64,000 nt of DNA from Gemmatimonadaceae bacterium. GTDB lineage: Bacteria > Gemmatimonadota > Gemmatimonadetes > Gemmatimonadales > Gemmatimonadaceae. Location of the stretch: NCBI GenBank assembly GCA_020851455.1, contig JADZCT010000047.1, positions 186,001 through 250,000 on the forward strand, read 5' to 3'. Within the stretch, counting starts at the first letter, position 1, and every line of letters begins with the position of its first letter. A program made the translations under genes and the position numbers. The notes beneath the pieces were generated by a model. It was not told the origin of the DNA. It did not search any database and saw only the letters and a program-made list of their open reading frames with translations. Positions 26,273-35,543 of the stretch are shown one piece after another.

Positions 26273-26761
26273 TCAGCCGCCATTCCCGTACTTGCGGCGC
26301 AGCGCAGCGGCGACGTCCGGGTGGACAAGGGTGGAGACGTCGCCGCCGAAGCGCGCTACCTCGCGCACGAGACTGGAGCTCACGTGCGTCGTTTCCAGCG
26401 ACGGGATCATGAATACCGTCTCGACTTCCGGCGCGAGGTGGCGGTTCATGAGCGCCATCTGGTATTCGTACTCGAAGTCGCTCACCGCCCTGAGCCCGCG
26501 GATGACCATCCTGATCCCCTCGGCGCGCGCGAAGTCCACCAGCAGCCCACCGAACTGACGGACATCCACCCTCGGCTCGCCGCCCATTGCCGCCGAGATG
26601 AGTTCCATCCGCTCGGCCACGGCGAAGAGGGGCTGCTTGCTCGCATTGGTGGCAACCGCAACCACGACCCGGTCCACGAACGCGAGGCTCCGGCGGACGA
26701 GGTCGGTGTGGCCGTTGGTGATCGGGTCGAAACTTCCGGCGTAGAGCGCGACAGTTGGCAT
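26273..26761 (-). CDS. coaD: Phosphopantetheine adenylyltransferase
   Basis: 162 residues. LYAGSFDPITNGHTDLVRRS holds the nucleotidyltransferase TxGH motif, with further VIRGLRAVSDFEYEYQMA and the late SSLVREVA. Makes dephospho-CoA from 4'-phosphopantetheine and ATP. It follows rsmD, the common rsmD-coaD pair. Confidence 0.97.
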   Translation of the reverse strand: MPTVALYAGSFDPITNGHTDLVRRSLAFVDRVVVAVATNASKQPLFAVAERMELISAAMGGEPRVDVRQFGGLLVDFARAEGIRMVIRGLRAVSDFEYEYQMALMNRHLAPEVETVFMIPSLETTHVSSSLVREVARFGGDVSTLVHPDVAAALRRKYGNGG

Positions 26762-26808
26762 CGGGAGTTCGTGTGCCGGCAGGGGAACGCGCCCTGTCCC
26801 GGGCTTGC

Positions 26809-27336
26809 TCAGGGTTCCAAGCCGAAGAACGTAACGCCTGTGTCACCATAGCGCCGCACCCGCCCCCCGCCGGGGAGGCCGACGGCGGAATCGTGCTCGA
26901 CTCCGAGAAGCGCCGCGAACGGCTGGGCGAGCCACGCCTCCGCCACGCGGGTGGCGTCGTCGGTGCGGTACGGAGGGTCTGCGAACGCAACGTCGAAATG
27001 GACTCCCGTGCCGGCGAGCCGGGCGACGTACTTGTGCGCGTCCGTCACGTGAACGGCGCTCCGTCCCTCGGCGCCGAGTGATGCGATATTGCGCCGGAGC
27101 ACCCGCGCCGCCCGTGGAGAACGCTCGACGAACTCCGCGAACGCGGCGCCCCGCGACAGGGCCTCGAGCCCGAGCGCGCCAGTGCCTGCGAAGAGGTCGA
27201 GCACCCGTGCGCCCGGGATGTGCGGCTGCACGATGCTCATCCACGCCTCGCGGGCGCGGTCCGAGGTCGGACGCACAGCGCGTCCTCCCGGCGCCGCGAT
27301 ACCGCGCCCGCCCCACTCACCGGCAATGATCCGCAC
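26809..27336 (-). CDS. rsmD: 16S rRNA (guanine-966-N2)-methyltransferase RsmD
   Basis: 175 residues. It begins MRIIAGEWGGRGI, the typical RsmD start, with RPTSDRAREAWMSI, SAM loop VLDLFAGTGALGLEALSRGA and catalytic DPPY. Starts 2 nt after the recJ stop and is followed by coaD after 47 nt. Confidence 0.96.
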   Translation of the reverse strand: MRIIAGEWGGRGIAAPGGRAVRPTSDRAREAWMSIVQPHIPGARVLDLFAGTGALGLEALSRGAAFAEFVERSPRAARVLRRNIASLGAEGRSAVHVTDAHKYVARLAGTGVHFDVAFADPPYRTDDATRVAEAWLAQPFAALLGVEHDSAVGLPGGGRVRRYGDTGVTFFGLEP

Positions 27337-27338
27337 GC

Positions 27339-29051
27339 TCAGCCCCGCCTGAAGTCAACGACGTTGAGCTGCAACCGGTTGGCCCCGCGGAACGTGTTCC
27401 GCTCGATGCGGTACGCCAGCGACAGTTCCACCCCCGCAGCCAGGTCCCGCGCGCGGGGTGCGAGTCCCCAGCCAACGGCTTCCACCGGGCCCGACCCGGA
27501 CTCGACGAGGAACTTCACGCCGTCCGTACCGATCCTCGTGGCCCCGGACACGAGCCGCGTGACGGGCGACACGAACGTGGGCCCGGGATTCGCAACGCCG
27601 AAGGGCTCGAAGCTCCGGAGCATCCGCTCGAGGTCGTCCGTCGCCTCGGATACGGGCAGCACCAGGTCAACGTGCACCACCCGGAGGAGGTCGGCCTCGG
27701 TGAGCTTCCCGCGCGCGATCGCGTTGAAGCGCTCGGCAAAAAGCTCAACGCGGTGCGGCTCGATTGTGAGCCCCGCCGCGGCGCGATGGCCGCCGTGTTT
27801 CACCAGAAGGTCGGCGCACTCGCCAAGCGCGGCATGCAGATCGAACGCCGGGATCGAACGGCCGGAACCTTTGCCGACACCGCCCTGGACCGCAACGAGG
27901 AAGGTTGGCCGGCCCGTCTGCTCGACCACGCGCGACGCCACTATCCCGATGACCCCGGGGTGCCACCGTTCGTCCGCGAGCGCGATCCCCCAGGTATCCG
28001 ACGGGAGGGCGCGCACGCGTTCGAGCACGCTCTCGAGGATGGAGCGGTCCATCTCCTGCCGCTCACGATTCCGCTCCTCGCAGTGGCGCGCGATTGCCAT
28101 CGCCTCATCGTCGCCTCCGGCCAGGAGGAGTTGTACGCCGCGCAAGGCGCTGTCGATCCGCCCCAGTGCGTTCAGCCGCGGCGCGAGCGTGTAGCCGACC
28201 CTGCCTGCGGTGATCTCACGGCCGTCGAGCCCGGACGAGCGGATGAGGGCGCGCAACCCGGGGTTCTTCGTTTCGCGCATGAGCGCAAGTCCGCGGCGCA
28301 CGAACACGCGATTCTCGCCCCTGAGCGGCGCTACGTCGGCCACGGTCGCGAGGGCAACCAGGTCGAGCTGGTTGAGCACCACGTTGGGGTTTCCGTCGAG
28401 CGCGCCGGTGACCGCCATCGCGAGCTTGTACGCCACGCCCACGGCGGCAAGGTCCTTGTCGGGCGACGTGTCTCCCTCCTGGCGCGGGTTCAGCACGGCG
28501 TACGCCTCGGGCAACGCCGACCCCGGCAGGTGATGATCGGTAACGATGCAGTCCACCCCGGCTGAAGCGAGGTCCGCAACCGGACCGACCGCCGTTGTTC
28601 CGCAGTCGCACGTCACTACGAGCCCCGCGCCCGCGGCCCGCGCGGCCGCGACGCCTGCAGTCCCGAGGTCGTAGCCGTCGCGCTGGCGATCCGGGATGAA
28701 CGGCGCCACGCGTCCGCCAAGCGCGCGAAATGACCTGGTCAGGAGCGCCGTGGAGCAGATGCCGTCCACATCGTAATCGCCGTGGACCAGTATCACCTCA
28801 CCAGCCCTGATGGCTCGCGCGATCCGCTCGACCGCCGCGTCCATGCCAGCCATCGCGAAGGGGTCGGCGAGATGGTCGAGTTCAGGGCGCAGGTACCGCC
28901 GCGCGTTGTCCTCGGCGGGAAAGCCGCGCGTCACCAGTAGGCCAGCGAGCGGGCGCGGGACCGAAAGTGAGCGGGCGAGCGCGGTAGTTGCGTCCTCGTC
29001 GGGTGGCGCCGCATACTCCCATCGCGCGCCCGGCCGCTGCGGTCCGGTCAC
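27339..29051 (-). CDS. recJ: Single-stranded-DNA-specific exonuclease RecJ
   Basis: 570 residues. DHH motifs VHGDYDVDGICS, TDHHLPGSALPEAYAVLNPR, CDCGTTA, and the DHHA1 part with KHGGHRAAAGLTI, then an OB domain. Degrades single-stranded DNA 5' to 3' in mismatch, base-excision and RecF-type repair. The GTG at 29051 is chosen because it forms GTGA with the stop of the upstream zinc-ribbon gene; it gives MTGPQRPGARWEY, where the conserved part begins. Confidence 0.95.
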   Translation of the reverse strand: MTGPQRPGARWEYAAPPDEDATTALARSLSVPRPLAGLLVTRGFPAEDNARRYLRPELDHLADPFAMAGMDAAVERIARAIRAGEVILVHGDYDVDGICSTALLTRSFRALGGRVAPFIPDRQRDGYDLGTAGVAAARAAGAGLVVTCDCGTTAVGPVADLASAGVDCIVTDHHLPGSALPEAYAVLNPRQEGDTSPDKDLAAVGVAYKLAMAVTGALDGNPNVVLNQLDLVALATVADVAPLRGENRVFVRRGLALMRETKNPGLRALIRSSGLDGREITAGRVGYTLAPRLNALGRIDSALRGVQLLLAGGDDEAMAIARHCEERNRERQEMDRSILESVLERVRALPSDTWGIALADERWHPGVIGIVASRVVEQTGRPTFLVAVQGGVGKGSGRSIPAFDLHAALGECADLLVKHGGHRAAAGLTIEPHRVELFAERFNAIARGKLTEADLLRVVHVDLVLPVSEATDDLERMLRSFEPFGVANPGPTFVSPVTRLVSGATRIGTDGVKFLVESGSGPVEAVGWGLAPRARDLAAGVELSLAYRIERNTFRGANRLQLNVVDFRRG

Positions 29052-29755
29052 TCCGGGCTGTAGTACATCAGGACGCCGCATCCCTCGCACATCTCGATGG
29101 CCGCACTCGCGGTCATTACATGGCGCCGCTGCAACGGAATTGCCGTGTCGCAGTTTCCGCACGACATACCGTGCATCGGGAACACAGCTTCGACCCGCTT
29201 CCTGCCGCGTATCCGGTCATACCTGGACAGGAGCGGTACCGGCACTCGCGCAGCGGCCTCTGCACGCTTGGCGCGCGCCAGGCTGAGATCTGCGGCGATC
29301 TCGCCGCGTTCGGTGGCAACGCATGCCCGCGCGGATTCCTGCTCGGTTTCCAGCGCCGCCAGCTCGCCCTTGAGCCCCTGCTGCGCTGCGCGATACTCCT
29401 CGAGCCGCCGGTTGAGCGCGAGGAGATCACTCTCCTCGCCGGCCACTATCTGCTGCGCCTGCTCCATCTGCGCCGCAGCGGCGGTGGCCTGCTTCATGGT
29501 CTTCACGGCACCCATCTGCGCCTGATTGCGCTCGATCAGTTGCTTGTGCTCTGCGATCTTGTCGCGCAGGTACGCCTGCTTCTTCTCTTCCGCCTCCACC
29601 GCGGCAGCAGCCCGCGCGACGGCGTCGGCGAGATGCTGGCGCCGCCGGTCCAGTTCCTGGATGCGCGGATCGAGCGCCGCGAGGCGGGCTTCGAGCCCGT
29701 ATACAACGACATCATCGGCCTGCAACGCAAGCAACGCTACCAATTCCGTCTGCAC
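29048..29755 (-). CDS. Coiled-coil protein with C4 zinc ribbon
   Basis: 235 residues. Residues 1-170 form a long antiparallel-type coiled coil; the C-terminus has CGNCDTAIPL and later CEGCGVLMYYSP, two CxxC knuckles of a C4 zinc ribbon. This is the conserved bacterial coiled-coil/zinc-ribbon family of unknown role (old DUF164), thought to bind nucleic acid. Start: GTG at 29755, with GGAGG 6 nt upstream; a second GTG at 29761 abuts the GGAGG and is less likely. Located between dnaG (34 nt) and recJ (4-nt overlap). Confidence 0.85.
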   Translation of the reverse strand: MQTELVALLALQADDVVVYGLEARLAALDPRIQELDRRRQHLADAVARAAAAVEAEEKKQAYLRDKIAEHKQLIERNQAQMGAVKTMKQATAAAAQMEQAQQIVAGEESDLLALNRRLEEYRAAQQGLKGELAALETEQESARACVATERGEIAADLSLARAKRAEAAARVPVPLLSRYDRIRGRKRVEAVFPMHGMSCGNCDTAIPLQRRHVMTASAAIEMCEGCGVLMYYSPE

Positions 29756-29761
29756 CGCCAC

Positions 29762-29766
29762 CCTCC
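29762..29766 (-). promoter_or_regulatory. Shine-Dalgarno GGAGG deciding the GTG start at 29755
   Basis: GGAGG 6 nt before the GTG at 29755. The alternative GTG at 29761 would leave no spacing. Confidence 0.6.
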
Positions 29767-29789
29767 GGGTTGAAACGATTGAGTACCGC

Positions 29790-31727
29790 CTACACCACCT
29801 GCCGCCTGACACTGTGCCAGTCCCGCCCACCCACCGCGCGTAGTTCCTCGCGCAACTCGGCCTCCCGGCGCAGCAGCGCCGGCTTCTCGGCCTCCTCGGC
29901 AAGAGGAAGCATCCGCGCGAGTTCGTCCAGACGCTCGCGGAGAGACCGCGCGCGCAGCAATGCCAGGCTGTCGGACACAGTCTTCTCCGGATCCACGATT
30001 GCGCCCGGCTCCGCGCGGAGCGCCTCAACGATGCCGTTCTCCGCGACGCCGAGTTGCTCGGCCAGCGCCTCGGCCTCCACGCCCGGCCCGGCCGCAAGAG
30101 CAGCGAAAATCGCCGCGTACGCAGGGTGCCGGATTGCCCCCGCGGAGGCGCTGTCCCCGTCCACGTCGGGCTGCTCGCCGCCGTCTGCCTCCATGCGCGC
30201 CACTTCTTCCACCACCAGCTCGGAGTAGTCTGGACGAACCAGCATGACCCGGATCAGCTCCCGCTCCGCGCTGCCCTCCGGAGCGATGGCGGCTGCCGGG
30301 AGAGCGACATCGCCCTGCAACGGCTCATCGTCCCTGGGCAGAAGGCGCGAGTCGCCAGGGCTGCCCCGGCGCGCGTCCCGTCGCTGCGCCTCGCCGCGTG
30401 CGGGGCCTTCCGGCCCCCCCCGCGACGCATGGCGCGCGGCCGGCCGCCGGGGCGCAAGCTCGAGTTCCCGCGCTATCACGGCCTTGTCCACTCCGGCTGC
30501 TTCCGCCGTGCGAGCGACGTAGAGGTCGCGCGTGAGTGGATCGCTCGCAGCGCGAATCGTCGGAAGCAGGCGGTCCAGCGCGCGCCGCTTCCGCTGCAGG
30601 TCGCCGAACCATCCACCCCGTTCGAGCATCTGGATCTTGCGGTCGAACACGTCGAGCGACTGGCCCATGACGGCGTCCAGTGCGGCGCGCCCGCGAAGCG
30701 CTACGAATGTGTCCGGATCGTCACCGTCCGGCAGCGTGACGATCCGCACCGTCAACCCGTGCGCAAGCAGCACGTCCGCCGTTCGGAAGCTGGCCCGCTG
30801 CCCGGGGCCGTCGCTGTCGTACAGGAGAAATGCCGCCCGCGCGCAGCGTGCGAGGAGATCCGCCTGGGAGTCCGTGAGGGCGGTGCCCATTGGCGCCACC
30901 ACTTCTTCCAGCCCCGCCTCCACGAGCCGGATGACGTCGAAGTACCCTTCGACCAGGATGACCCGCTCCGCGCGGCGCGCAGCGTTGCGCGCCTGGTGGT
31001 AGTTGTACAGGAGGCGCCCCTTCGAAAATACCGGGCCCTCGGGCGAGTTCAGGTACTTCGGTTCGCCGGCGCCAAGCAGCCGCCCACCGAACCCGACGAC
31101 GTGCCCTGTCGCATCCGAGATCGGAAACATGAGCCGGTCACGAAACCGGGGGCGCGGCTCGTCCGACTCGTCACGCCTTGCGAGCAGCCCCGCCTCGATG
31201 AGCCGGCCGTCGTCATACCCAAGTCCGTTCAGATACCCGCGCATGCGGCCGACCTCCGGAGGCGCGAAGCCGAGCGAGAACCGCTCCGATGTGGCGCGGC
31301 TCAACCCACGCCTTTCGAGGTAGTCCCGCGCCGCCTTGCCCCCGGCGCCATCCCACATCGTGGTCGAAAACCAGGCAGCAGCAGCAGCATTCAGTTCCCA
31401 CAACGGCTCGCGCGGGTCCGGGCCGTCACGGCGCCGATCCCCCTCGCGCACCTCGATTCCCGATTTCGCGCCGACATACTTGACTGCCTCGACGAACGTC
31501 AGCCCGAGCCGCTTCTGCACGAAGGTGAACACGGATCCCTTCTCGTGACAGACGAAGCAGTGGTAGCCCCCGCCAGGCACCACGGAGAAGTTGGCGTTCG
31601 TCCCCTGGTGGAACGGGCACGGTCCGCGAAACACCGAACCCACGCGCTTGAGGCGCACATGCTCGCCAATGATGCCGACGATGTCGGCCGCCGCCTGCAC
31701 CTGCTCGACAACCTCGTCGGGAATCAT
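29790..31727 (-). CDS. dnaG: DNA primase DnaG
   Basis: 645 residues. The N-terminal CHC2 zinc finger has CPFHQGTNANFSV and YHCFVCHEKG. The TOPRIM core has VEGYFDVI and the acidic DSDGPGQRA, and the EGPVFSKGRLLYN motif is present. The C-terminal DnaB-interacting region is divergent and contains a Pro/Arg-rich spacer at about 430-490. The ATG overlaps the mutS2 stop by 4 nt. Synthesises RNA primers at the replication fork. Confidence 0.97.
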   Translation of the reverse strand: MIPDEVVEQVQAAADIVGIIGEHVRLKRVGSVFRGPCPFHQGTNANFSVVPGGGYHCFVCHEKGSVFTFVQKRLGLTFVEAVKYVGAKSGIEVREGDRRRDGPDPREPLWELNAAAAAWFSTTMWDGAGGKAARDYLERRGLSRATSERFSLGFAPPEVGRMRGYLNGLGYDDGRLIEAGLLARRDESDEPRPRFRDRLMFPISDATGHVVGFGGRLLGAGEPKYLNSPEGPVFSKGRLLYNYHQARNAARRAERVILVEGYFDVIRLVEAGLEEVVAPMGTALTDSQADLLARCARAAFLLYDSDGPGQRASFRTADVLLAHGLTVRIVTLPDGDDPDTFVALRGRAALDAVMGQSLDVFDRKIQMLERGGWFGDLQRKRRALDRLLPTIRAASDPLTRDLYVARTAEAAGVDKAVIARELELAPRRPAARHASRGGPEGPARGEAQRRDARRGSPGDSRLLPRDDEPLQGDVALPAAAIAPEGSAERELIRVMLVRPDYSELVVEEVARMEADGGEQPDVDGDSASAGAIRHPAYAAIFAALAAGPGVEAEALAEQLGVAENGIVEALRAEPGAIVDPEKTVSDSLALLRARSLRERLDELARMLPLAEEAEKPALLRREAELREELRAVGGRDWHSVRRQVV

Positions 31728-34216
31728 GCGATTTCCGCCACCGTGACGCCCGCTCCGCCTTCGTTCCAGGCACCCAGCCGGTAACTGCGCACGCGGGGGT
31801 CGCCGTGAAGGAGTTCGCCAACGCGATCCCGGAGCGCGCCCGTTCCCTTGCCGTGAATGATGCGAAGCATCCGAAGGTCCGCGCGCACGGCACTGTCCAG
31901 CGCGCGCAGGAGCGCGTCATCCACTTCAGCAGCCCGCATCCCGCGCAGGTCCACTTCCGGTCTGGCGTCCATTTCCGGGGCGGATCCCGCCACGGCCACG
32001 CGATCGGCGGCGTCAAGATGCCGGCGCCCTGAGCGCGACACCGAGCCTCGCCTGACGGTCGTGCGCAGCGATCCCGCTACGACCACCAGCTCGTCGCCCC
32101 GTATTTCGAGCACCTGGGCCGTCGCGCCGCCGAGCGACGAGACGGTCACGTCGTCACCCACGGCCAGCCCCGCCCCCCCCCGGTCGCGCGCCTCTGCCGT
32201 TCCCCTCGCCGCCCGCGCCTCGCCCGCCTGTATGGCGCCCGCGGCCTCAGCTTCATCGAGCGCCCGCGCGGCCTCGCGCTCAGATGCCAGCAGCCGCTCG
32301 GCCGTTCGCCGCGCCGCCGCGGCCGCATCGGCCACATGGGCGCTGTCGGCGCTGCGAAGCGCCGCGATGACTCCCTCGATCTCCCGCCGCGCATCGAGGA
32401 TGTAACGACGGCTTGCAACGCGAGCGTCCCGCTCGAACGCGCGCTCGCGGTCGCTCACGTGCCGCTCGCGCTCTGCCATGCGCGCTGCCCGGGCCGCGTA
32501 GCTCTCCTCGCGGACGGCCACGTTGCGCTCGCGCTCCTCGAGCGCCCGCTGCCTGATCTCCATGTCGGCGAGCAGCGCCTCGGCGGCGCGGTCTGCTTCC
32601 GGCACGCGCTCCTCGGCCCGCGAGATGATCGCGCGATGCATATGCAGTCGCCGGGCGATCTGGATTCCGTACGACCGGCCCGGGATACCTTTCAGCAGGC
32701 GGTAGGTTGGCGCCAGTTCCCGCTCGTCAAACTGCAGCGATGCGTTCACGACGCCCGGCACCTCGTGGGCGAGGTCCTTGAGCGCGCCAAGGTGCGTGGT
32801 GGCAACTGTCATCGTTCCGCGGGCCGTGAGCGCCTCGATAACGGCTCCGGCGATCGCGGCGCCTTCCGTCGGATCGGTCCCCGATCCCAGTTCGTCGGCG
32901 AGCACGAGCGACTCGGCGCTCGCATGCTCCATGACTTCCACGAGGTTGCGGATGTGGCCGCTGAACGTGGACAGGGACGCCTCGATGCTCTGCTCGTCGC
33001 CGATGTCGGCGAACACGCGGTCGAACAACGGGATGGTCGAACCCGCCCCTACCGTCGGAGGCACACCTGCCTGCGCCATCAGCGACAACAGCGCGAGCGC
33101 TTTGAGGAGTACCGTCTTTCCGCCGGTGTTGGGGCCGCTCACGAGCAGCGTGCGCTCGCCCGGTTCAAGCGACAGGTCGAACGGGACGACTTCACGCTGC
33201 GCCTGCACCACCAGCAGCGGGTGCTTCCCTTCAACGACCTGCACTCCGTCGGCGGGCATGACCAGCGCTGGCGGTTCGCAGCGGTAGTGCAGCGCGAATC
33301 GTGCGCGCGCTACGAGTGAGTCCAGTTCGGTGAGTGCGTCCAGCGCCCCCGCAAGCTGCGGCGCGAGCGGCCGAAGCGTTTCCGTCGCGGCGGCCAGGAT
33401 GCGCTCGACTTCACGTGACTCCGCCGCCTCGATTTCGCGGATGCGGTTCCCGAATTCCACTGCCGCGGGCGGCTCGACGAACACGGTCGCGCCGGATCCC
33501 GAGGCATCGTGAACGATGCCGCCCACTGCTCCGCGGCCTTCACGGCGCACGGGAATCACCCAGCGGCCGTTCCGCATCGTCACGGACGCGTCGTCAACAC
33601 GGAAGCGTGCGTCGAGCCCGCCCATGACCTTCTCCAGCAGTCGAATCAGGTCGGCCTCCGCCCCGCGCATCTGTCTTCGCAGCCGGCGCAACTCGGGCGA
33701 CGCCGAGTCGCGCACCGCGCCGGCATCGTCCACGACGCGGTCTATCTCTGCCTCTGCATCCGGCGCGTCGGGAAGCGCGGCGGCAAGAGCAGCCAGAGCC
33801 GCAAGGTCGGTCCCGCGCGAGGCCGCGCCCTTCAAGGACGCCGCCGTGACCCGCGCGCTCGCGAGGAGGGTTGCTCCAGCCCGCAGTTCTGCACCCGTCC
33901 AGCGGCTCCCTGCAACGCCGAGGCGCTCGATGGCAGCGCCGACGTCCGGAATCGGCGCCGAAGGCCACGGCTCCTCTCCCGCCAGCAGCCGGCGCGCTGC
34001 CCCGACCCGCTCGTGCTCAGCGCGTATCACCTCGCGCGCGACTGTATCGCCGGTCCTCACGGCGGCCGGGCGCAGGCCGCGCACGCGCGCGGCACCAGGC
34101 TGCGTGGAAGCATGTCCAGCAACTGCGTCGAGCACTGATCCGAACTCGAGCGCCGCCAGCGTGCGCGCGTCCGCCGCCAAAACACAAAACCCGAACGGGC
34201 GATCGTGATCGCTCAT
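31724..34216 (-). CDS. mutS2: MutS2 family ATPase with Smr endonuclease domain
   Basis: About 830 residues. The MutS-type core has Walker A GPNTGGKTVLLKAL, DELGSGTDPTEGAA and TTHLGALKDLA, then a long coiled coil (residues about 500-650), and a C-terminal Smr domain with VDLRGMRAAEVDDAL and IIHGKGTGALRD. MutS2 lacks the mismatch-recognition domain; in other bacteria it limits recombination or rescues collided ribosomes. The ATG at 34216 (MSDHDRPFGF) is the likely start. It stands between rpsU (70 nt) and dnaG (4-nt overlap). Confidence 0.95.
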   Translation of the reverse strand: MSDHDRPFGFCVLAADARTLAALEFGSVLDAVAGHASTQPGAARVRGLRPAAVRTGDTVAREVIRAEHERVGAARRLLAGEEPWPSAPIPDVGAAIERLGVAGSRWTGAELRAGATLLASARVTAASLKGAASRGTDLAALAALAAALPDAPDAEAEIDRVVDDAGAVRDSASPELRRLRRQMRGAEADLIRLLEKVMGGLDARFRVDDASVTMRNGRWVIPVRREGRGAVGGIVHDASGSGATVFVEPPAAVEFGNRIREIEAAESREVERILAAATETLRPLAPQLAGALDALTELDSLVARARFALHYRCEPPALVMPADGVQVVEGKHPLLVVQAQREVVPFDLSLEPGERTLLVSGPNTGGKTVLLKALALLSLMAQAGVPPTVGAGSTIPLFDRVFADIGDEQSIEASLSTFSGHIRNLVEVMEHASAESLVLADELGSGTDPTEGAAIAGAVIEALTARGTMTVATTHLGALKDLAHEVPGVVNASLQFDERELAPTYRLLKGIPGRSYGIQIARRLHMHRAIISRAEERVPEADRAAEALLADMEIRQRALEERERNVAVREESYAARAARMAERERHVSDRERAFERDARVASRRYILDARREIEGVIAALRSADSAHVADAAAAARRTAERLLASEREAARALDEAEAAGAIQAGEARAARGTAEARDRGGAGLAVGDDVTVSSLGGATAQVLEIRGDELVVVAGSLRTTVRRGSVSRSGRRHLDAADRVAVAGSAPEMDARPEVDLRGMRAAEVDDALLRALDSAVRADLRMLRIIHGKGTGALRDRVGELLHGDPRVRSYRLGAWNEGGAGVTVAEIA

Positions 34217-34286
34217 TCGGGCTTGCGGGTCCTGCCATCCTTCGGGGCTCACGCCAATACCAACTCCCTGCAGGGGGCGGCCAGCA

Positions 34287-34475
34287 TCAAACTGACCGGG
34301 TGCGGCGGTTCTTCCGCATCGCGGCATTCAACTTCCGCTTGCGGCGTTCACTGGGCTTCTCGTAGTGACGGTGCTTCCTGAGGTCCGAGAGGATTCCGGC
34401 CTTCTCGCACTTCTTCTTGAAGCGCTTGAGGGCACGTTCAAAGTTCTCGTCCTCGTGGATGATTATTTCCGACAG
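34287..34475 (-). CDS. rpsU: 30S ribosomal protein S21, apparent CUG start
   Basis: 62 residues, highly basic. [20 protein letters not shown] and [17 protein letters not shown] are unmistakable S21. In the right frame there is no ATG, GTG or TTG near the start. The only near-cognate codon is CTG at 34475, immediately before Ser-Glu-Ile, with a purine-rich AAGGGGGG 9 nt upstream. The frame stays open far upstream, but that part has no S21 similarity and overlaps a divergent lipoprotein gene. The gene heads the mutS2-dnaG block, recalling the rpsU-dnaG-rpoD operon of E. coli. Confidence 0.92.
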   Translation of the reverse strand: MSEIIIHEDENFERALKRFKKKCEKAGILSDLRKHRHYEKPSERRKRKLNAAMRKNRRTRSV

Positions 34476-34484
34476 ACTCTTATT

Positions 34485-34492
34485 CCCCCCTT
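34485..34492 (-). promoter_or_regulatory. Purine-rich ribosome binding site supporting the CUG start of rpsU
   Basis: AAGGGGGG on the minus strand, 9 nt before the CTG codon. No other start-like codon lies within useful distance in the S21 frame. Confidence 0.6.
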
Positions 34493-34617
34493 GAGTGGCG
34501 CATCGGCGCCCGATGGAAGCCATGTAAGCTACGCAACCGGCGCGACTTGGCGCAAGCCGCCGCAGCGTGGGATCGCGTGGCGCGGCCACGCGACCCGACG
34601 CTAACTTGCCAGCCGTC

Positions 34618-35154
34618 ATGGTCAGCGCGCTCGGCGCCTCACGCCTTTCGGTTCCGGCAGTCGCCGCCCTGGTGGTGGCTGCGTGGGCTTGTTCAGGCGA
34701 CCGGAAGCCGTCCTCAGGCACGGACGCCGCCAGCGCATCGAGGGCGGCAGGCACCCCGGTTGCCACGCGCCCCGAAGGCACCGGAATGCTCGACTCGGGA
34801 ACGGCAATCCGCGCGATGCTTCCCGAACCACTGTCGTCGCTGATTGACCGGCGTGGACAGGTCGTGCAGGCCATAGTCACTGGTGACGTGATCGGCCCGG
34901 ACGGTAAGGTGGCGGTTCCATCCGGATCGCGCCTGGACATCCGCATTGACCGCCTCGAGGCGGCGCGAACGCCAGCGGGTCCGAGCGGTGTCGTCCGGCT
35001 CTCCCCTCTGGCCGTGTACATCCAGGATGATACGGTCGGCGTGGAGGGAACCGTTGACTCGGTTCCTTTCCTCGCCCGCGACGCCAACGTGATCGTCGAG
35101 CGTGCGACTCCGCTGATCGTCCGGATCGCCACCCGGCTCCCGCGGCGCCGCTGA
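34618..35154 (+). CDS. Putative lipoprotein
   Basis: 178 residues from the ATG at 34618. The signal peptide ends with the lipobox AWAC, so Cys would be lipidated. The mature part has a short low-complexity Ser/Ala/Gly linker (about 25-60), then a domain with [25 protein letters not shown], which looks like a small beta-barrel such as those in TrbI/VirB10-type or conjugal 'SAF-like' proteins, but I am not sure. Divergent from rpsU; convergent with the HIT gene. Confidence 0.7.
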   Translation: MVSALGASRLSVPAVAALVVAAWACSGDRKPSSGTDAASASRAAGTPVATRPEGTGMLDSGTAIRAMLPEPLSSLIDRRGQVVQAIVTGDVIGPDGKVAVPSGSRLDIRIDRLEAARTPAGPSGVVRLSPLAVYIQDDTVGVEGTVDSVPFLARDANVIVERATPLIVRIATRLPRRR

Positions 35155-35189
35155 CGCGCCAGCCCGGCGGGTGCGACGCGCCTGGCGCG
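35155..35189. terminator. Inverted repeat between convergent genes
   Basis: CGCGCCAG (35155-35162) and CTGGCGCG (35182-35189) can pair as 8 bp over a 19-nt loop between the lipoprotein and HIT gene ends. There is no U tract, so a bidirectional terminator is only possible. Confidence 0.35.
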
Positions 35190-35201
35190 AGACCGCAGGG
35201 A

Positions 35202-35543
35202 TCAGCCGGGAGGCCACTGCATCCTGCGGCCTCCGAGCACGTGCAGGTGCAGGTGGAAGACCGTCTGCCCGCCTTCGACGTTCGTGTTGATCACGACACG
35301 GTAGCCGCGGTCAACTAGTCCCTCGGCCCGCGCAACGTCGCGAGCCATGGCCAGCAACTCGGCAGTCAGGGAGTCGTCGGCAACGTCGTCGAGCGACGAC
35401 ACGTGCGCCTTCGGAATCACGAGGACGTGCACTGGCGCCTGCGGGCTGACGTCCCGGAATGCCACGCAGCGGGCGGACTCCGCAACCCTTGCAGACGGTA
35501 TCTCGCCGGTGGCGATACGGCAGAAGAGGCACTCCGAAGCCAT
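35202..35543 (-). CDS. HIT family nucleotide-binding protein (HinT-like)
   Basis: 113 residues. CLFCRIATGEIPSARV at the N-terminus and the histidine triad HLHLHVLGG near the C-terminus. Members hydrolyse AMP-lysine-type adducts or nucleoside phosphoramidates. The ATG at 35543 shares one base with the rsmE stop (TGATG). Last gene of the hemW-hrcA-dnaJ-prmA-rsmE block. Confidence 0.93.
   Translation of the reverse strand: MASECLFCRIATGEIPSARVAESARCVAFRDVSPQAPVHVLVIPKAHVSSLDDVADDSLTAELLAMARDVARAEGLVDRGYRVVINTNVEGGQTVFHLHLHVLGGRRMQWPPG

Noticed and set aside
30054-31784. Plus-strand open frame of 576 codons opposite dnaG
   Set aside because: Shadow of dnaG; composition is Arg/Pro-rich and no start site is plausible.
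34476-35132. Upstream extension of the rpsU frame
   Set aside because: Antisense to the lipoprotein gene and without S21 similarity.
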